Assembly: GCA_003428585.1 (NCBI GenBank)
Contig: QVQC01000007.1
Span: forward strand, 62,001-126,000
Length of the DNA: 64,000 nucleotides
Direction: 5' to 3'
Origin: Nioella halotolerans
GTDB taxonomy: Bacteria; Pseudomonadota; Alphaproteobacteria; Rhodobacterales; Rhodobacteraceae
The notes below the pieces were generated by a model. That model was given only the letters and a program-made list of their open reading frames with translations, searched no databases and had not been told where the DNA came from. The position numbers were made by a program, and so were the translations under genes. Below, in pieces: positions 17,366-26,804 of the stretch (its first letter is position 1; each line of letters opens with the position of its first letter).

Positions 17366-18799
17366 ATGGCTGTCGAGAAGATGCTGAAATTCGTGACCGT
17401 GGACAAGGACATGCCGGAGAAACGCGCGGCAGAGGCGCGGACGGCGGATTTTCACGAGATCTACGCGGATTATGTCAAGGCCAAGGCCGCCGAGCAGGCC
17501 GGCCGCTGTTCGCAATGCGGCGTGCCCTATTGCCAGACGCATTGCCCGCTGCACAACAACATCCCCGACTGGTTGCGCCTGACCGCGCAGGGCCGACTGG
17601 AAGAGGCTTATCACCTCAGCCAGGCGACCAATACGTTTCCCGAGATCTGTGGCCGCATCTGCCCGCAGGACCGCCTGTGCGAAGGCAATTGCGTGATCGA
17701 GCAATCGGGCCACGGCACCGTGACCATCGGGCAGGTGGAAAAATACATCACCGACACCGCGTGGGAAAAGGGCTGGGTCAAGGCGATCGCGCCGTCGCAG
17801 GAGCGTGCGGAAAGTGTCGGCATCATCGGTGCCGGGCCGGGCGGGCTGGCCGCCGCCGACATGCTGCGCCGCGCCGGCGTGCAGGTGACGATCTATGACC
17901 GCTACGACCGCGCAGGCGGGTTGATGACCTACGGCATTCCCGGCTTCAAACTGGAAAAGGACGTGGTCATGCGCCGCAACGACCAGCTTGAGGCGGGCGG
18001 GGTCAGCTTCGTTCTCAACTGCAACGTGGGCGAGGATATCACCTTCGCCGAGATCCGCGAGAAACACGATTTCGTGGTTCTGGCCACCGGTGTCTACAAG
18101 AGCCGCGAATTGCAGGGCCCCGGTTCGGGGGCGACGGGGATCGTTCGGGCCATCGATTACCTGACCGCGTCGAACCGCGTAGGCTTTGGTGACAGCGTGC
18201 CGGAATACGAGACCGGTGAACTGAACGCCGAGGGCAAGAAAGTGGTGGTTGTCGGTGGTGGCGACACGGCCATGGATTGCGTGCGCACCGCCGTGCGGCA
18301 GGGCGCGACCAGCGTCAAGTGCCTCTACCGCCGCGACCGGGCCAACATGCCGGGGTCGCAGCGCGAGGTCGCCAATGCCGAAGAGGAGGGCGTCGAGTTT
18401 GTCTGGCTTGCCGCGCCGAAGGGCTTTTCCGGCGATCCGGTCTCGGGCGTGATGGTGCAGAAGATGCGCCTGGGCCAGCCCGATGCGACGGGGCGTCAAA
18501 GCCCGGAGGTGATCGAAGGTGCGGATTACGTCGAGGAGGCCGACCTCGTGATCAAGGCGCTCGGTTTTGAACCCGAGGAACTGCCGACGCTGTGGAACAC
18601 GCCGGAACTGGAGGTCACCCGCTGGGGCACGGTGAAGGCCGATTTCCGCAGCCACGAGACGAACCTGCCCGGTGTCTATGCCGTGGGCGATATTCAACGC
18701 GGCGCGAGCCTTGTGGTCTGGGCAATCCGCGACGGGCGCGAGGCGGCGGAGGATATCCTTTCGAAATTGGCTGTCAGCGCGGGCGTCGCGGCGGAATAA
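17366..18799 (+). CDS. gltD: glutamate synthase (NADPH) small subunit
   Basis: GltD passes electrons from NADPH to GltB, which makes glutamate from glutamine and 2-oxoglutarate. The 477-residue protein has N-terminal 4Fe-4S cysteine clusters (CSQCGVPYCQTHCP and CGRICPQDRLCEGNC at about residues 48-115), the FAD loop GIIGAGPGGLAAAD at about 151, and the NADPH loop VVVVGGGDTAMDCVRTA at about 292. Family length is normal. A secreted protein gene lies between it and gltB, an unusual order, as the subunits are normally adjacent. Confidence 0.95.
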   Translation: MAVEKMLKFVTVDKDMPEKRAAEARTADFHEIYADYVKAKAAEQAGRCSQCGVPYCQTHCPLHNNIPDWLRLTAQGRLEEAYHLSQATNTFPEICGRICPQDRLCEGNCVIEQSGHGTVTIGQVEKYITDTAWEKGWVKAIAPSQERAESVGIIGAGPGGLAAADMLRRAGVQVTIYDRYDRAGGLMTYGIPGFKLEKDVVMRRNDQLEAGGVSFVLNCNVGEDITFAEIREKHDFVVLATGVYKSRELQGPGSGATGIVRAIDYLTASNRVGFGDSVPEYETGELNAEGKKVVVVGGGDTAMDCVRTAVRQGATSVKCLYRRDRANMPGSQREVANAEEEGVEFVWLAAPKGFSGDPVSGVMVQKMRLGQPDATGRQSPEVIEGADYVEEADLVIKALGFEPEELPTLWNTPELEVTRWGTVKADFRSHETNLPGVYAVGDIQRGASLVVWAIRDGREAAEDILSKLAVSAGVAAE

Positions 18800-18824
18800 C
18801 GTGTAAACTGGGTCGGCACCCTGC

Positions 18825-18863
18825 GTGCACCCCCCGTACACCCCCCGTGCACCATGCGTGCAG
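18825..18863. repeat. four GTGCAC-type palindromes at an exact 11-bp period (array B)
   Basis: Units are GTGCAC 18825-18830, GTACAC 18836-18841, GTGCAC 18847-18852 and GTGCAG 18858-18863, each exactly 11 bp after the last, separated by C-rich 5-bp spacers. The array lies just after gltD and about 65 bp before the next gene. It shares its 3' end (GCGTGCAGAC) and spacing with array A at 11113-11140. It probably binds a protein on one face of the helix. Confidence 0.65.
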
Positions 18864-18928
18864 ACAGATCGCCACCCATCGACCCGCACCTGCCTGCACC
18901 GGACGAAATTCAGGGAAGGATTGCTGAC

Positions 18929-19654
18929 ATGTTTTGCTTGATCGACCGTTACCTCGCCCCCGCCGCTTTTACCATCATGCTGGCCGCCCCGACCGCCATT
19001 GTCGCGCCGGGCATGGCCGCCGCGCAGCAGGGGGCGACAGTCACCCCGCCGCCGGGCTGCACCGCTTTCCTGACGGTGCAATCGCGCAGTTGCACGGTGT
19101 CGCACATGTGGACTTGCGAAGGCGACCCGGACGGCACCCGTTGGCGCATGTCGATGGATAACGAGGGGCCGTTCTACCTGTCGTTCACCGACGAGGAGTT
19201 TCGCTGGCTTCTGTCCTACGAATTGCGCAGCGGGGCGCAGAACACGTTGATCCAGCCCGAGGAGGACCCCGCCTCGATCACCGAGCTGTTCGAGACCGGG
19301 ACCGATTCCATGGTCTTCTCGACGATCCGCGAAACCGAGGGCGGCCAGCGGGTGCAGCGCGATTACACCGGGTTCGACCGGCTGACCGGCGAGACGGTGG
19401 AAATCGACGGGCGCACCCTGAACCGCACCGCGTTTTCCTATGAATACGACCTCGGCAACGGCCCGCGCCGGGTGGAGGGCAACCAGTATGTCCACGAGGG
19501 CTGGCGCATGTTCTTCGGCGGGCAGGAGGTGACGACGCTGCCCAGTGGCGAGACCGAGGAGGGCGATTATTCGCCCATGGAATTTGCCGAACCGGGCGAG
19601 CGCGGCTTCCTGAGCGCGACGCCGCTTTATGACTGCGGGGACACAATGTCATGA
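18929..19654 (+). CDS. secreted protein of unknown function between gltD and gltB
   Basis: The 241-residue product begins MFCLIDRYLAPAAF, with a hydrophobic segment to about residue 28 and likely signal cleavage at AAAQQ. The mature part is acidic and beta-rich and contains four cysteines (PGCTAF, SRSCTV, WTCEG, YDCGD), enough for two disulfides in the periplasm. The ATG at 18929 follows GGAAGGA; earlier in-frame starts lack a signal peptide. I do not recognise the family. Its position suggests co-transcription with gltB, whose start is 65 bp downstream. Confidence 0.75.
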   Translation: MFCLIDRYLAPAAFTIMLAAPTAIVAPGMAAAQQGATVTPPPGCTAFLTVQSRSCTVSHMWTCEGDPDGTRWRMSMDNEGPFYLSFTDEEFRWLLSYELRSGAQNTLIQPEEDPASITELFETGTDSMVFSTIRETEGGQRVQRDYTGFDRLTGETVEIDGRTLNRTAFSYEYDLGNGPRRVEGNQYVHEGWRMFFGGQEVTTLPSGETEEGDYSPMEFAEPGERGFLSATPLYDCGDTMS

Positions 19655-19718
19655 CCGTCCCCATGCAGCAGATTACCGGACGGGCCGCGCCCCGATTCCC
19701 CGTGAAAGGAGAGCCTCA

Positions 19719-22700
19719 ATGACCAAGTTCGACGCAGACTGGGCCGCATCCGAAGAGGCCAAGCGCAAGTGGCTGGCCGAGAACGGCATGTACAGCGAAG
19801 AGGAGGAGCATTCCTCCTGCGGGGTGGGGCTTGTCGTGTCGCTTGACGGCAAACCCAGCCGCGGCGTGGTCGAGGCGGGGATCAACGCGCTGAAAGCGAT
19901 CTGGCACCGCGGCGCGGTCGATGCCGATGGCAAGACCGGCGATGGCGCGGGCATCCACGTGCAGATCCCGGCCTCCTTCTTCTACGACCAGATCCGCCGC
20001 ACCGGGCATGAACCTGACATGGACGCGCTGATGGCGGTGGGGCAGGTGTTTCTGCCGCGCAGCGATTTCGGGGCGCAGGAAACCTGCCGGACGATCGTCG
20101 AATCCGAGGTTCTGCGGATGGGCTATTACATCTATGGCTGGCGCCACGTGCCGGTCGATATCTCCTGCCTCGGGGAAAAGGCCAACGCAACGCGGCCCGA
20201 GATCGAACAGATCCTGATTTCCAACACCAAGGGCGTGGATGAAGAGACGTTCGAACGCGAGCTTTACGTGATCCGCCGCCGCATCGAGAAGGCGGCGCAG
20301 GCGGCGCAGGTGGGCGCGCTTTACCTTGCCTCGCTGTCGTGCCGGTCGATCATCTACAAGGGCATGATGCTGGCCGAGCAGGTGGCCGAGTTCTACCCCG
20401 ACCTTCAGGATGAACGGTTCGAATCCGCCTTCGCCATCTACCACCAGCGCTATTCCACCAACACCTTCCCGCAATGGTGGCTGGCGCAACCTTTCCGCAT
20501 GCTGGCGCATAACGGCGAGATCAACACGCTCAAGGGCAACCTGAACTGGATGAAGAGCCACGAAATCCGCATGGCGTCGGCCTATTTCGGGGACCGGGCG
20601 GAGGATATAAAACCGATCGTGGCCGGGGGGTCGTCGGATTCCGCCGCGCTGGATGCCGTGTTCGAGGTGCTGGTGCGCGCCGGGCGCAACGCCCCGATGG
20701 CCAAGACAATGCTGGTGCCCGAGGCGTGGTCGAAATCCTCGACCGAGTTGCCCAAGGCGTGGCAGGACATGTATTCCTATTGCAATTCGGTCATGGAACC
20801 GTGGGATGGCCCTGCCGCGCTGGCGATGACCGATGGCCGCTGGGTCTGTGCCGGGCTGGACCGCAACGGACTGCGTCCGATGCGCTACGTGGTGACGGGC
20901 GAGGGGCTGCTGATCGCCGGGTCAGAGGCCGGCATGGTGCCGGTGAACGAGGCGCGCGTTGTCGAGAAGGGGGCGCTTGGTCCGGGGCAGATGATCGCCG
21001 TGGACATGACAGACGCCAAGCTCTTCCACGACACCGAGATCAAGGACATGCTGGCCGCCTCGCGCCCGTTCGGTGAGTGGGTCGGCAAGATCACTGATCT
21101 GGGCGCGGCGACCGAAGGGCTGAGCGAAAACGCCGGTTTTGCCGGGGCGGAGTTGCGCCAGCGGCAGGTCGCGGCCGGCTACACGATCGAGGAGGTGGAA
21201 CAGATCCTTGCGCCGATGGCCGAGGACGGCAAGGAATCGCTGGCCTCGATGGGCGATGACACGCCCTCGGCCGTGCTGTCCAAGACCTATCGGCCGTTGT
21301 CGCATTTCTTCCGGCAGAATTTCAGCCAGGTGACCAACCCGGCGCTCGACAGTTTGCGCGAATTCCGGGTGATGAGCCTCAAGACCCGGTTCGGCAACCT
21401 CAAGAACGTGCTGGACGAGGACAGCAGCCAGACCGCGATCCTTGTGCTGGAAAGCCCCTTCGTGACCAATGCGCAGTTCGATGCGCTGATGGGCCATTTC
21501 GGCGATCGCGTCGTCACCATCGACTGCACATTCCCCGCGGGTGGCGCACAGGGGGCGCTGCGCGAGGCGCTGAGCCAGATCCGGGCCGAGGCCGAGGATG
21601 CGGTGCGCTCCGGCGCCAGCCATATCGTGCTGACCGACGAGGCGCAGGGCGCGGAAAGGGTGGCGATGCCGATGATCCTTGCCACCAGCGCGGTGCATAG
21701 CTGGCTGACCAAGCAAGGCTTGCGCACCTTCTGTTCGATCAACGTGCGCGCCGCCGAATGCATCGACCCGCATTACTTCGCCGTGCTGATCGGCGCCGGC
21801 GCGACCACGGTGAACGCCTACCTCGCGCAGGACAGCCTTGCCGACCGCATTGACCGCGGGCTGCTCGATTGCAGCCTGACCGAGGCGATGGCGCGCTATC
21901 GCAAGGCAATCGACCAGGGGCTGCTCAAGATCATGTCGAAGATGGGGATCTCGGTGATCTCGTCTTATCGCGGCGGTCTGAATTTCGAGGCGGTGGGGCT
22001 GTCGCGCGCGATGGTCGCGGAATTCTTCCCCGGCATGATCAGCCGCATCTCCGGCATCGGGGTCAGCGGCCTTCAGAAAAAGGCGAAGGAAGTGCACGCC
22101 AAGGGCTGGCACGGTCAGGCCGATATCCTGCCCATTGGCGGCTTTTACAAGGCGCGCCGGTCGGGCGAGAAACATGCGTGGGAAGCGCAGACCATGCACA
22201 TGATGCAGACCGCCTGCGCCAAGGCCTCCTATGAAATCTGGAAGCAGTATTCGGCCAAGATGCAGGCCAACCCGCCGATCCACCTGCGCGACCTTCTGGA
22301 CATCAAGCCCATGGGCAAGCCGGTGCCGATCGAGGAGGTGGAAAGCATCACCTCGATCCGCAAGCGATTCGTCACGCCGGGGATGAGCCTTGGCGCGCTG
22401 TCGCCCGAGGCGCACAAGACGCTGAACGTCGCCATGAACCGGATCGGGGCGAAATCGGATTCGGGTGAAGGCGGCGAGGATCCGGCGCATTTCGTGCCGG
22501 AGCCCAATGGCGACAATCCCAGCGCCAAGATCAAGCAGGTCGCCAGCGGCCGGTTCGGGGTGACGGCGGAGTACCTCAACCAGTGCGAGGAACTGGAAAT
22601 CAAGGTCGCGCAGGGCGCCAAGCCGGGCGAGGGCGGGCAGTTGCCCGGCATGAAGGTGACCGACCTGATTGCCCGGCTGCGTCATTCGACCAAGGGGGTC

Positions 22701-24257
22701 ACGCTGATCAGCCCGCCGCCGCACCACGACATCTACAGCATCGAGGATCTGGCGCAGCTGATCTACGACCTCAAGCAGATCAACCCCACCGTGAAGGTGA
22801 CGGTGAAGCTGGTGGCGTCCTCCGGCGTGGGCACCATCGCGGCGGGCGTGGCCAAGGCCAAGGCCGACGTGATCCTCATTTCCGGTCACAACGGCGGCAC
22901 CGGGGCCAGCCCGGCGACCTCGATCAAGTTCGCCGGGCTGCCGTGGGAAATGGGCCTGACCGAGGCGCATCAGGTTCTGGCGATGAACAAGCTGCGCGAA
23001 CGGATCACGCTGCGCACCGATGGCGGCCTGCGCACCGGGCGCGATATCGTCATGGCCGCGATGATGGGGGCGGAGGAATACGGCATCGGCACCGCCGCCC
23101 TGATCTCTATGGGTTGCATCATGGTGCGCCAGTGCCAGTCCAACACCTGCCCCGTGGGCGTCTGCACGCAGGATGAAAGCCTGCGCGCCCGGTTCACCGG
23201 CAATGCCGACAAGGTGGTGAACCTGATCACCTTCTACGCGCAGGAGGTGCGGGAATTGCTGGCCTCCATCGGGGCGCGGTCGCTTGACGAGGTGATCGGC
23301 CGGGCCGACCTTCTGACGCAGGTCAGCCGCGGGTCGGCGCATCTCGACGACCTGGACCTCAACCCGCTGCTGATCACCGTGGATGGCGCGCAGGAGATCA
23401 CCTATGACCGCAACAAGCCGCGCAACCCGGTGCCCGATACGTTGGACGCGCAGATCGTGAAGGACGCGCATCGCTTCCTCGAGGACGGGGAAAAGATGCA
23501 ATTGTCCTACGCGGTGCAGAACACGCTGCGCACCATCGGGACGCGGACAAGCAGCCATATCGTCAAGCGGTTCGGCATGAACAACGCCCTGCAACCCGAC
23601 CACCTGACGGTGAAACTGGAAGGCTCGGCCGGGCAATCGCTTGGTGCCTTCGCTGCGCCGGGGCTGAAGCTGGAAGTGTCGGGCGACGCCAACGACTACG
23701 TTGGCAAGGGCCTGTCGGGCGGCATCATCGTGGTGCGCCCGCCGCAGGTCAGCCCGCTGAAGGCTGCCGAGAACGTGATCATCGGCAACACGGTGCTTTA
23801 CGGCGCGACGGGGGGGGCGTTGTTCGCCGCCGGCCGGGCCGGCGAGCGCTTCGCGGTGCGCAATTCCGGCGCGCGGGTGGTGGTCGAGGGCTGCGGGTCC
23901 AATGGCTGCGAATACATGACCGGCGGTGTCGCGGTGATCCTCGGGCCGATCGGGGCCAATTTCGGCGCGGGGATGACGGGCGGCATGGCTTACCTCTACG
24001 ACCCCGACGGCGAGGCGCATGTGAACATGAACATGGAAACGCTGGTGACCTGCCCGGTGACGGTGGATCATTGGGAAGACGAGCTGCACGGGCTGATCAA
24101 GCGCCATGCTGCCGAGACCGGATCGCGCAAGGCGGCCGACATCCTGCAACACTGGGACGAGGAAACGGCCAATTTCGTGCAGGTCTGCCCCAAGGAAATG
24201 CTGGACAAGTTGGCCCATCCCCTCGGCATCGAGGAGACGGCGGTCCCGGCGGAGTGA
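19719..24257 (+). CDS. gltB: glutamate synthase (NADPH) large subunit
   Basis: GltB hydrolyses glutamine and transfers the ammonia to 2-oxoglutarate. The 1512-residue protein has the normal domain order: class II glutaminase with the nucleophile at Cys34 (EEEEHSSCGVGLV; earlier residues are a propeptide), a central linking domain, the FMN synthase domain with the 3Fe-4S cysteines (GCIMVRQCQSNTCPVGVCTQ), and the GXGXG beta-helix (GCGSNGCEYMTGGVAVILG). The ATG at 19719 has an AAAGGAGAG Shine-Dalgarno. gltD lies two genes upstream. A UUCG-loop terminator follows. Confidence 0.97.
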   Translation: MTKFDADWAASEEAKRKWLAENGMYSEEEEHSSCGVGLVVSLDGKPSRGVVEAGINALKAIWHRGAVDADGKTGDGAGIHVQIPASFFYDQIRRTGHEPDMDALMAVGQVFLPRSDFGAQETCRTIVESEVLRMGYYIYGWRHVPVDISCLGEKANATRPEIEQILISNTKGVDEETFERELYVIRRRIEKAAQAAQVGALYLASLSCRSIIYKGMMLAEQVAEFYPDLQDERFESAFAIYHQRYSTNTFPQWWLAQPFRMLAHNGEINTLKGNLNWMKSHEIRMASAYFGDRAEDIKPIVAGGSSDSAALDAVFEVLVRAGRNAPMAKTMLVPEAWSKSSTELPKAWQDMYSYCNSVMEPWDGPAALAMTDGRWVCAGLDRNGLRPMRYVVTGEGLLIAGSEAGMVPVNEARVVEKGALGPGQMIAVDMTDAKLFHDTEIKDMLAASRPFGEWVGKITDLGAATEGLSENAGFAGAELRQRQVAAGYTIEEVEQILAPMAEDGKESLASMGDDTPSAVLSKTYRPLSHFFRQNFSQVTNPALDSLREFRVMSLKTRFGNLKNVLDEDSSQTAILVLESPFVTNAQFDALMGHFGDRVVTIDCTFPAGGAQGALREALSQIRAEAEDAVRSGASHIVLTDEAQGAERVAMPMILATSAVHSWLTKQGLRTFCSINVRAAECIDPHYFAVLIGAGATTVNAYLAQDSLADRIDRGLLDCSLTEAMARYRKAIDQGLLKIMSKMGISVISSYRGGLNFEAVGLSRAMVAEFFPGMISRISGIGVSGLQKKAKEVHAKGWHGQADILPIGGFYKARRSGEKHAWEAQTMHMMQTACAKASYEIWKQYSAKMQANPPIHLRDLLDIKPMGKPVPIEEVESITSIRKRFVTPGMSLGALSPEAHKTLNVAMNRIGAKSDSGEGGEDPAHFVPEPNGDNPSAKIKQVASGRFGVTAEYLNQCEELEIKVAQGAKPGEGGQLPGMKVTDLIARLRHSTKGVTLISPPPHHDIYSIEDLAQLIYDLKQINPTVKVTVKLVASSGVGTIAAGVAKAKADVILISGHNGGTGASPATSIKFAGLPWEMGLTEAHQVLAMNKLRERITLRTDGGLRTGRDIVMAAMMGAEEYGIGTAALISMGCIMVRQCQSNTCPVGVCTQDESLRARFTGNADKVVNLITFYAQEVRELLASIGARSLDEVIGRADLLTQVSRGSAHLDDLDLNPLLITVDGAQEITYDRNKPRNPVPDTLDAQIVKDAHRFLEDGEKMQLSYAVQNTLRTIGTRTSSHIVKRFGMNNALQPDHLTVKLEGSAGQSLGAFAAPGLKLEVSGDANDYVGKGLSGGIIVVRPPQVSPLKAAENVIIGNTVLYGATGGALFAAGRAGERFAVRNSGARVVVEGCGSNGCEYMTGGVAVILGPIGANFGAGMTGGMAYLYDPDGEAHVNMNMETLVTCPVTVDHWEDELHGLIKRHAAETGSRKAADILQHWDEETANFVQVCPKEMLDKLAHPLGIEETAVPAE

Positions 24258-24303
24258 TCGGTGGTGTCCGGCCGTGCGGCCGGACCGGGGCGCGCCCGCC
24301 GGG

Positions 24304-24327
24304 AAGCGGGCCCTTCGGGGCCCGTTT
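24304..24327 (+). terminator. intrinsic terminator downstream of gltB
   Basis: A 10-bp stem (AAGCGGGCCC with GGGCCCGTTT, one G-U pair) closes a TTCG tetraloop 47 nt after the gltB stop. The short T-run is inside the stem and is followed by CCTGTT. It is a good intrinsic terminator candidate. Confidence 0.65.
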
Positions 24328-24493
24328 CCTGTTGGGCCCGGCAGCCGTGGCCGGGGGCCACGCCTGCGGTTGCGCCCGGACCGGAAAGGGGGACACCCGT
24401 GGTCTGGTCAGGATCGATTGCCGAGAGGCCGTTTGCGGGCAGGTCTGCCACAAACAGGCCATGTCGAGTGTGCCGGGCGAGTCGCCTGCCGCC

Positions 24494-25372
24494 TCACCCT
24501 TTGACAAAGTCTGCGTCGGGATACCCTTGCAGGTAGAGCAGCGCCGTCAGGTCGCCGTGGTTCACCCGGATGTCGCACTCCGCCTGCACCGAGGGTTTCG
24601 CGTGCAACGCCACGCCGGTCCCCGCCAGCCCCAGCATCCCGAGGTCATTGGCCCCGTCGCCCACCGCGATCACATCGGCCGGGGTGATTCCCAGCCGCGC
24701 CGTGATCTCTTGCAGCGCCTGCACCTTGGCCTCGCGCCCGAGGATGGGCCGGGCGACATCGCCGGTGAGCCGGCCATTTTCGGATAGCAGCGTGTTGGCG
24801 CGATGCTCGTCGAACCCCAGGTCGGCGGCGATGCGGGCAGTAAACGCGGTGAACCCGCCCGAGACGAGCGCGGCATACCCCCCCTGCGCGCGCATCGTGG
24901 CCAGCAGGACCTTGCCGCCGGGGGTGGGGGTGATGCGGGTGGTCAGCACCTCGGCGATGATGCCTTCGGGCAGGTCTTCCAGAAGGCGGACCCGTTCGAT
25001 GAGTGCGCCCTCGAATCCAAGCTCGCCGTTCATCGCGCGGGCGGTGATCTCCTTCACGCGGTCACCGATCCCGGCCGCGTCGGCCAGTTCGTCGATGCAT
25101 TCCTGCGCGATCATGGTGCTGTCCATGTCGGCCAGCAGCATCCGCTTGCGGCGACGGTCGGCGGGCTGCACGACAAGGTCGATGCCGTCGCCCTGAAGGC
25201 TTTCCCACACCTCCCAGCGGTTCGAGGGGATCTCTGCCAGTGGGAGTTCGGCGGCGACATCGTGCGAGAGCCAGAGCACATCGCCCCCGCCCCAGGCGTT
25301 GCGGAGCGAGTCGACAAGCGCGCGGTCCAGCCGGGGCGTGGCCGGGTTGGTCAGAAGCGTGGCGATATACAT
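24494..25372 (-). CDS. serB: phosphoserine phosphatase
   Basis: SerB releases serine from phosphoserine, the last step of serine synthesis. The 292-residue HAD enzyme has an N-terminal ACT-like part and the motifs [20 protein letters not shown] (catalytic Asp82 and Asp84), [12 protein letters not shown] and [13 protein letters not shown]. It is transcribed away from serC-serA, so all three serine genes share one 159-bp control region. Confidence 0.95.
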   Translation of the reverse strand: MYIATLLTNPATPRLDRALVDSLRNAWGGGDVLWLSHDVAAELPLAEIPSNRWEVWESLQGDGIDLVVQPADRRRKRMLLADMDSTMIAQECIDELADAAGIGDRVKEITARAMNGELGFEGALIERVRLLEDLPEGIIAEVLTTRITPTPGGKVLLATMRAQGGYAALVSGGFTAFTARIAADLGFDEHRANTLLSENGRLTGDVARPILGREAKVQALQEITARLGITPADVIAVGDGANDLGMLGLAGTGVALHAKPSVQAECDIRVNHGDLTALLYLQGYPDADFVKG

Positions 25373-25403
25373 GGGGCGAGGTTTCCGATCGTGAACAGGC
25401 GTC

Positions 25404-25418
25404 TGCCGCGACGCGGCA
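25404..25418. promoter_or_regulatory. perfect 15-bp palindrome between serB and serC
   Basis: TGCCGCG-A-CGCGGCA is a perfect inverted repeat with a one-base centre, located 32 bp upstream of serB and 114 bp upstream of serC. Its symmetry and position in a divergent control region make it a candidate operator for a dimeric regulator of serine synthesis. No regulator gene lies beside it. Confidence 0.5.
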
Positions 25419-25461
25419 TTTGCGACCGGATAACGCGATATTCCGACTTGTGCCAGCCCGG

Positions 25462-25531
25462 CGAGGGGCCTATCCCCATTTGCGGGACACCCCTCCCCAA
25501 CGAGGGGCGCTTATCTGGAAGGATACCAGCA
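25462..25531 (+). ncRNA. structured 5' leader of serC (candidate serC RNA motif)
   Basis: Two consecutive hairpins can form: GGGG/CCCC (25465-25468 with 25474-25477, 5-nt loop) and CCCCTC/GAGGGG (25490-25495 with 25502-25507, 6-nt loop). GAGGGG is also present at 25463-25468, so the middle CCCCTC can pair either way, a switch-like layout. The serC Shine-Dalgarno GGAAGG follows directly. A conserved serC leader RNA has been described for alphaproteobacteria; I could not check this sequence against its model. Confidence 0.4.
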
Positions 25532-26686
25532 ATGGCTATGACGACCCCGGCAACGCGGCCGGCGAACCCGCGTTTTTCCTCCGGCCCCTGTGCCAAACCC
25601 CCCAAATGGACGCCCGATGCCCTGAAGGATGCCGCGCTTGGCCGCAGCCATCGCGCCGCCATCGGCAAGGACAAGCTGAAAGCCGCCATCGAGGGCACAC
25701 GCGAAATCCTTGGTATTCCCGACGATTACCGCATCGGTATCGTGCCCGCCTCCGATACCGGGGCGGTGGAAATGGCGATGTGGTCGCTGCTTGGCGAACG
25801 CAAGGCGACGATGGTGGCCTGGGAAAGCTTTGGCGCGGGTTGGGTCACGGATGTTGTCAAGCAACTCAAGATCGACGCCGAGGTGAAAACCGCAGAGTAC
25901 GGCCAGATCGTCGATATGGCTGCTCTCGATTACGACACCGATGTCGTGTTCACGTGGAACGGCACCACCTCGGGCGTGCGGATGCCGAACGGGGACATGA
26001 TCCCCGACAACCGCGCCGGGCTGACCATCTGCGATGCGACCTCCGCCGCCTTCGCGCAGGACCTGCCGTGGAACAAGCTGGATGTCACCACCTTCAGCTG
26101 GCAGAAGGTGATGGGCGGCGAGGCGGCGCACGGTATGCTGATCCTCAGCCCCCGCGCCGTCGAGCGGCTGGAAAACTACACGCCCGCATGGCCGCTGCCC
26201 AAGATCTTTCGCATGACCAAGGGCGGCAAGCTGAACGAGGGGATCTTCCGGGGCGAGACGATCAACACGCCCTCGATGCTGTGCGTGGAGGATTACCTGT
26301 TCGCGCTGGACTGGGCGCGCTCGATCGGCGGGCTGGACGCGCTGACGGCGCGGGCCGATGCCAATGCGCGCGCGATCTGGGATTTCTGCGCGGCGCGTGA
26401 CTGGATCGCCAACCTTGCCGAGGATCCGGCGACACGCTCCAACACCTCCGTTTGCCTCAAGTTTACCGATGACCGGATTGCCGATGGCGGCGCGTTCGCC
26501 AAGGCGGTGCAGAAGCGGCTGGAAGCCGAGGGCGTGGCGCTTGACGTGGGCGCCTATCGCGATGCGCCGGCGGGCTTGCGCATCTGGTGCGGCGCGACGG
26601 TGGAGACCGTGGATATCGAGGCGATGCTTCCGTGGCTCGAATGGGCCTATGAGGCCGAGATCGCCGCGCAGGCAAACGCCGCCTGA
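25532..26686 (+). CDS. serC: phosphoserine aminotransferase
   Basis: SerC converts 3-phosphohydroxypyruvate and glutamate to phosphoserine. The 384-residue class V aminotransferase has the alphaproteobacterial form ([15 protein letters not shown] near the start) and binds PLP on Lys192 in [15 protein letters not shown]. The ATG at 25532 follows GGAAGG; a second ATG at 25538 is possible. It heads serC-serA, with a repeat element between the two genes. The open frame extends upstream over serB, but that part is antisense to serB. Confidence 0.95.
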   Translation: MAMTTPATRPANPRFSSGPCAKPPKWTPDALKDAALGRSHRAAIGKDKLKAAIEGTREILGIPDDYRIGIVPASDTGAVEMAMWSLLGERKATMVAWESFGAGWVTDVVKQLKIDAEVKTAEYGQIVDMAALDYDTDVVFTWNGTTSGVRMPNGDMIPDNRAGLTICDATSAAFAQDLPWNKLDVTTFSWQKVMGGEAAHGMLILSPRAVERLENYTPAWPLPKIFRMTKGGKLNEGIFRGETINTPSMLCVEDYLFALDWARSIGGLDALTARADANARAIWDFCAARDWIANLAEDPATRSNTSVCLKFTDDRIADGGAFAKAVQKRLEAEGVALDVGAYRDAPAGLRIWCGATVETVDIEAMLPWLEWAYEAEIAAQANAA

Positions 26687-26703
26687 TCAAGATCGAAGAG
26701 TGT

Positions 26704-26770
26704 CACCCCCGCGCAAGCGGGGGCCTTCCCCCGACTCCGCTGCCCCAAGCGGTCCCCGTTTTCGCGGGGA
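26704..26770. repeat. REP-like double-hairpin element between serC and serA
   Basis: Two GC-rich hairpins lie in one intergenic gap: CCCCCGC-GCAA-GCGGGGG (26706-26723, 7-bp stem, GCAA loop) and TCCCCG-TTTTCG-CGGGGA (26753-26770, 6-bp stem). Similar paired elements beginning TCACCCCCGCGCAAGC are common dispersed repeats in alphaproteobacterial genomes. Here it may reduce read-through or stabilise the serC mRNA end inside the operon. Confidence 0.6.
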
Positions 26771-26804
26771 TGGCAGGGTAGCCCCTGACAAAGGACCAAA
26801 CACC

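Noticed and set aside
17231..19495. Long minus-strand open frame (about 750 codons) across gltD and the secreted gene
   Set aside because: It is a shadow of two real plus-strand genes, with no recognisable domains and a low-complexity product.
20922..24218. Very long open frame (about 1100 codons) on the minus strand across gltB
   Set aside because: It is antisense to gltB, has no family-like motifs, and its composition is what GC-rich codon bias produces in an antisense frame. gltB on the plus strand is unmistakable.
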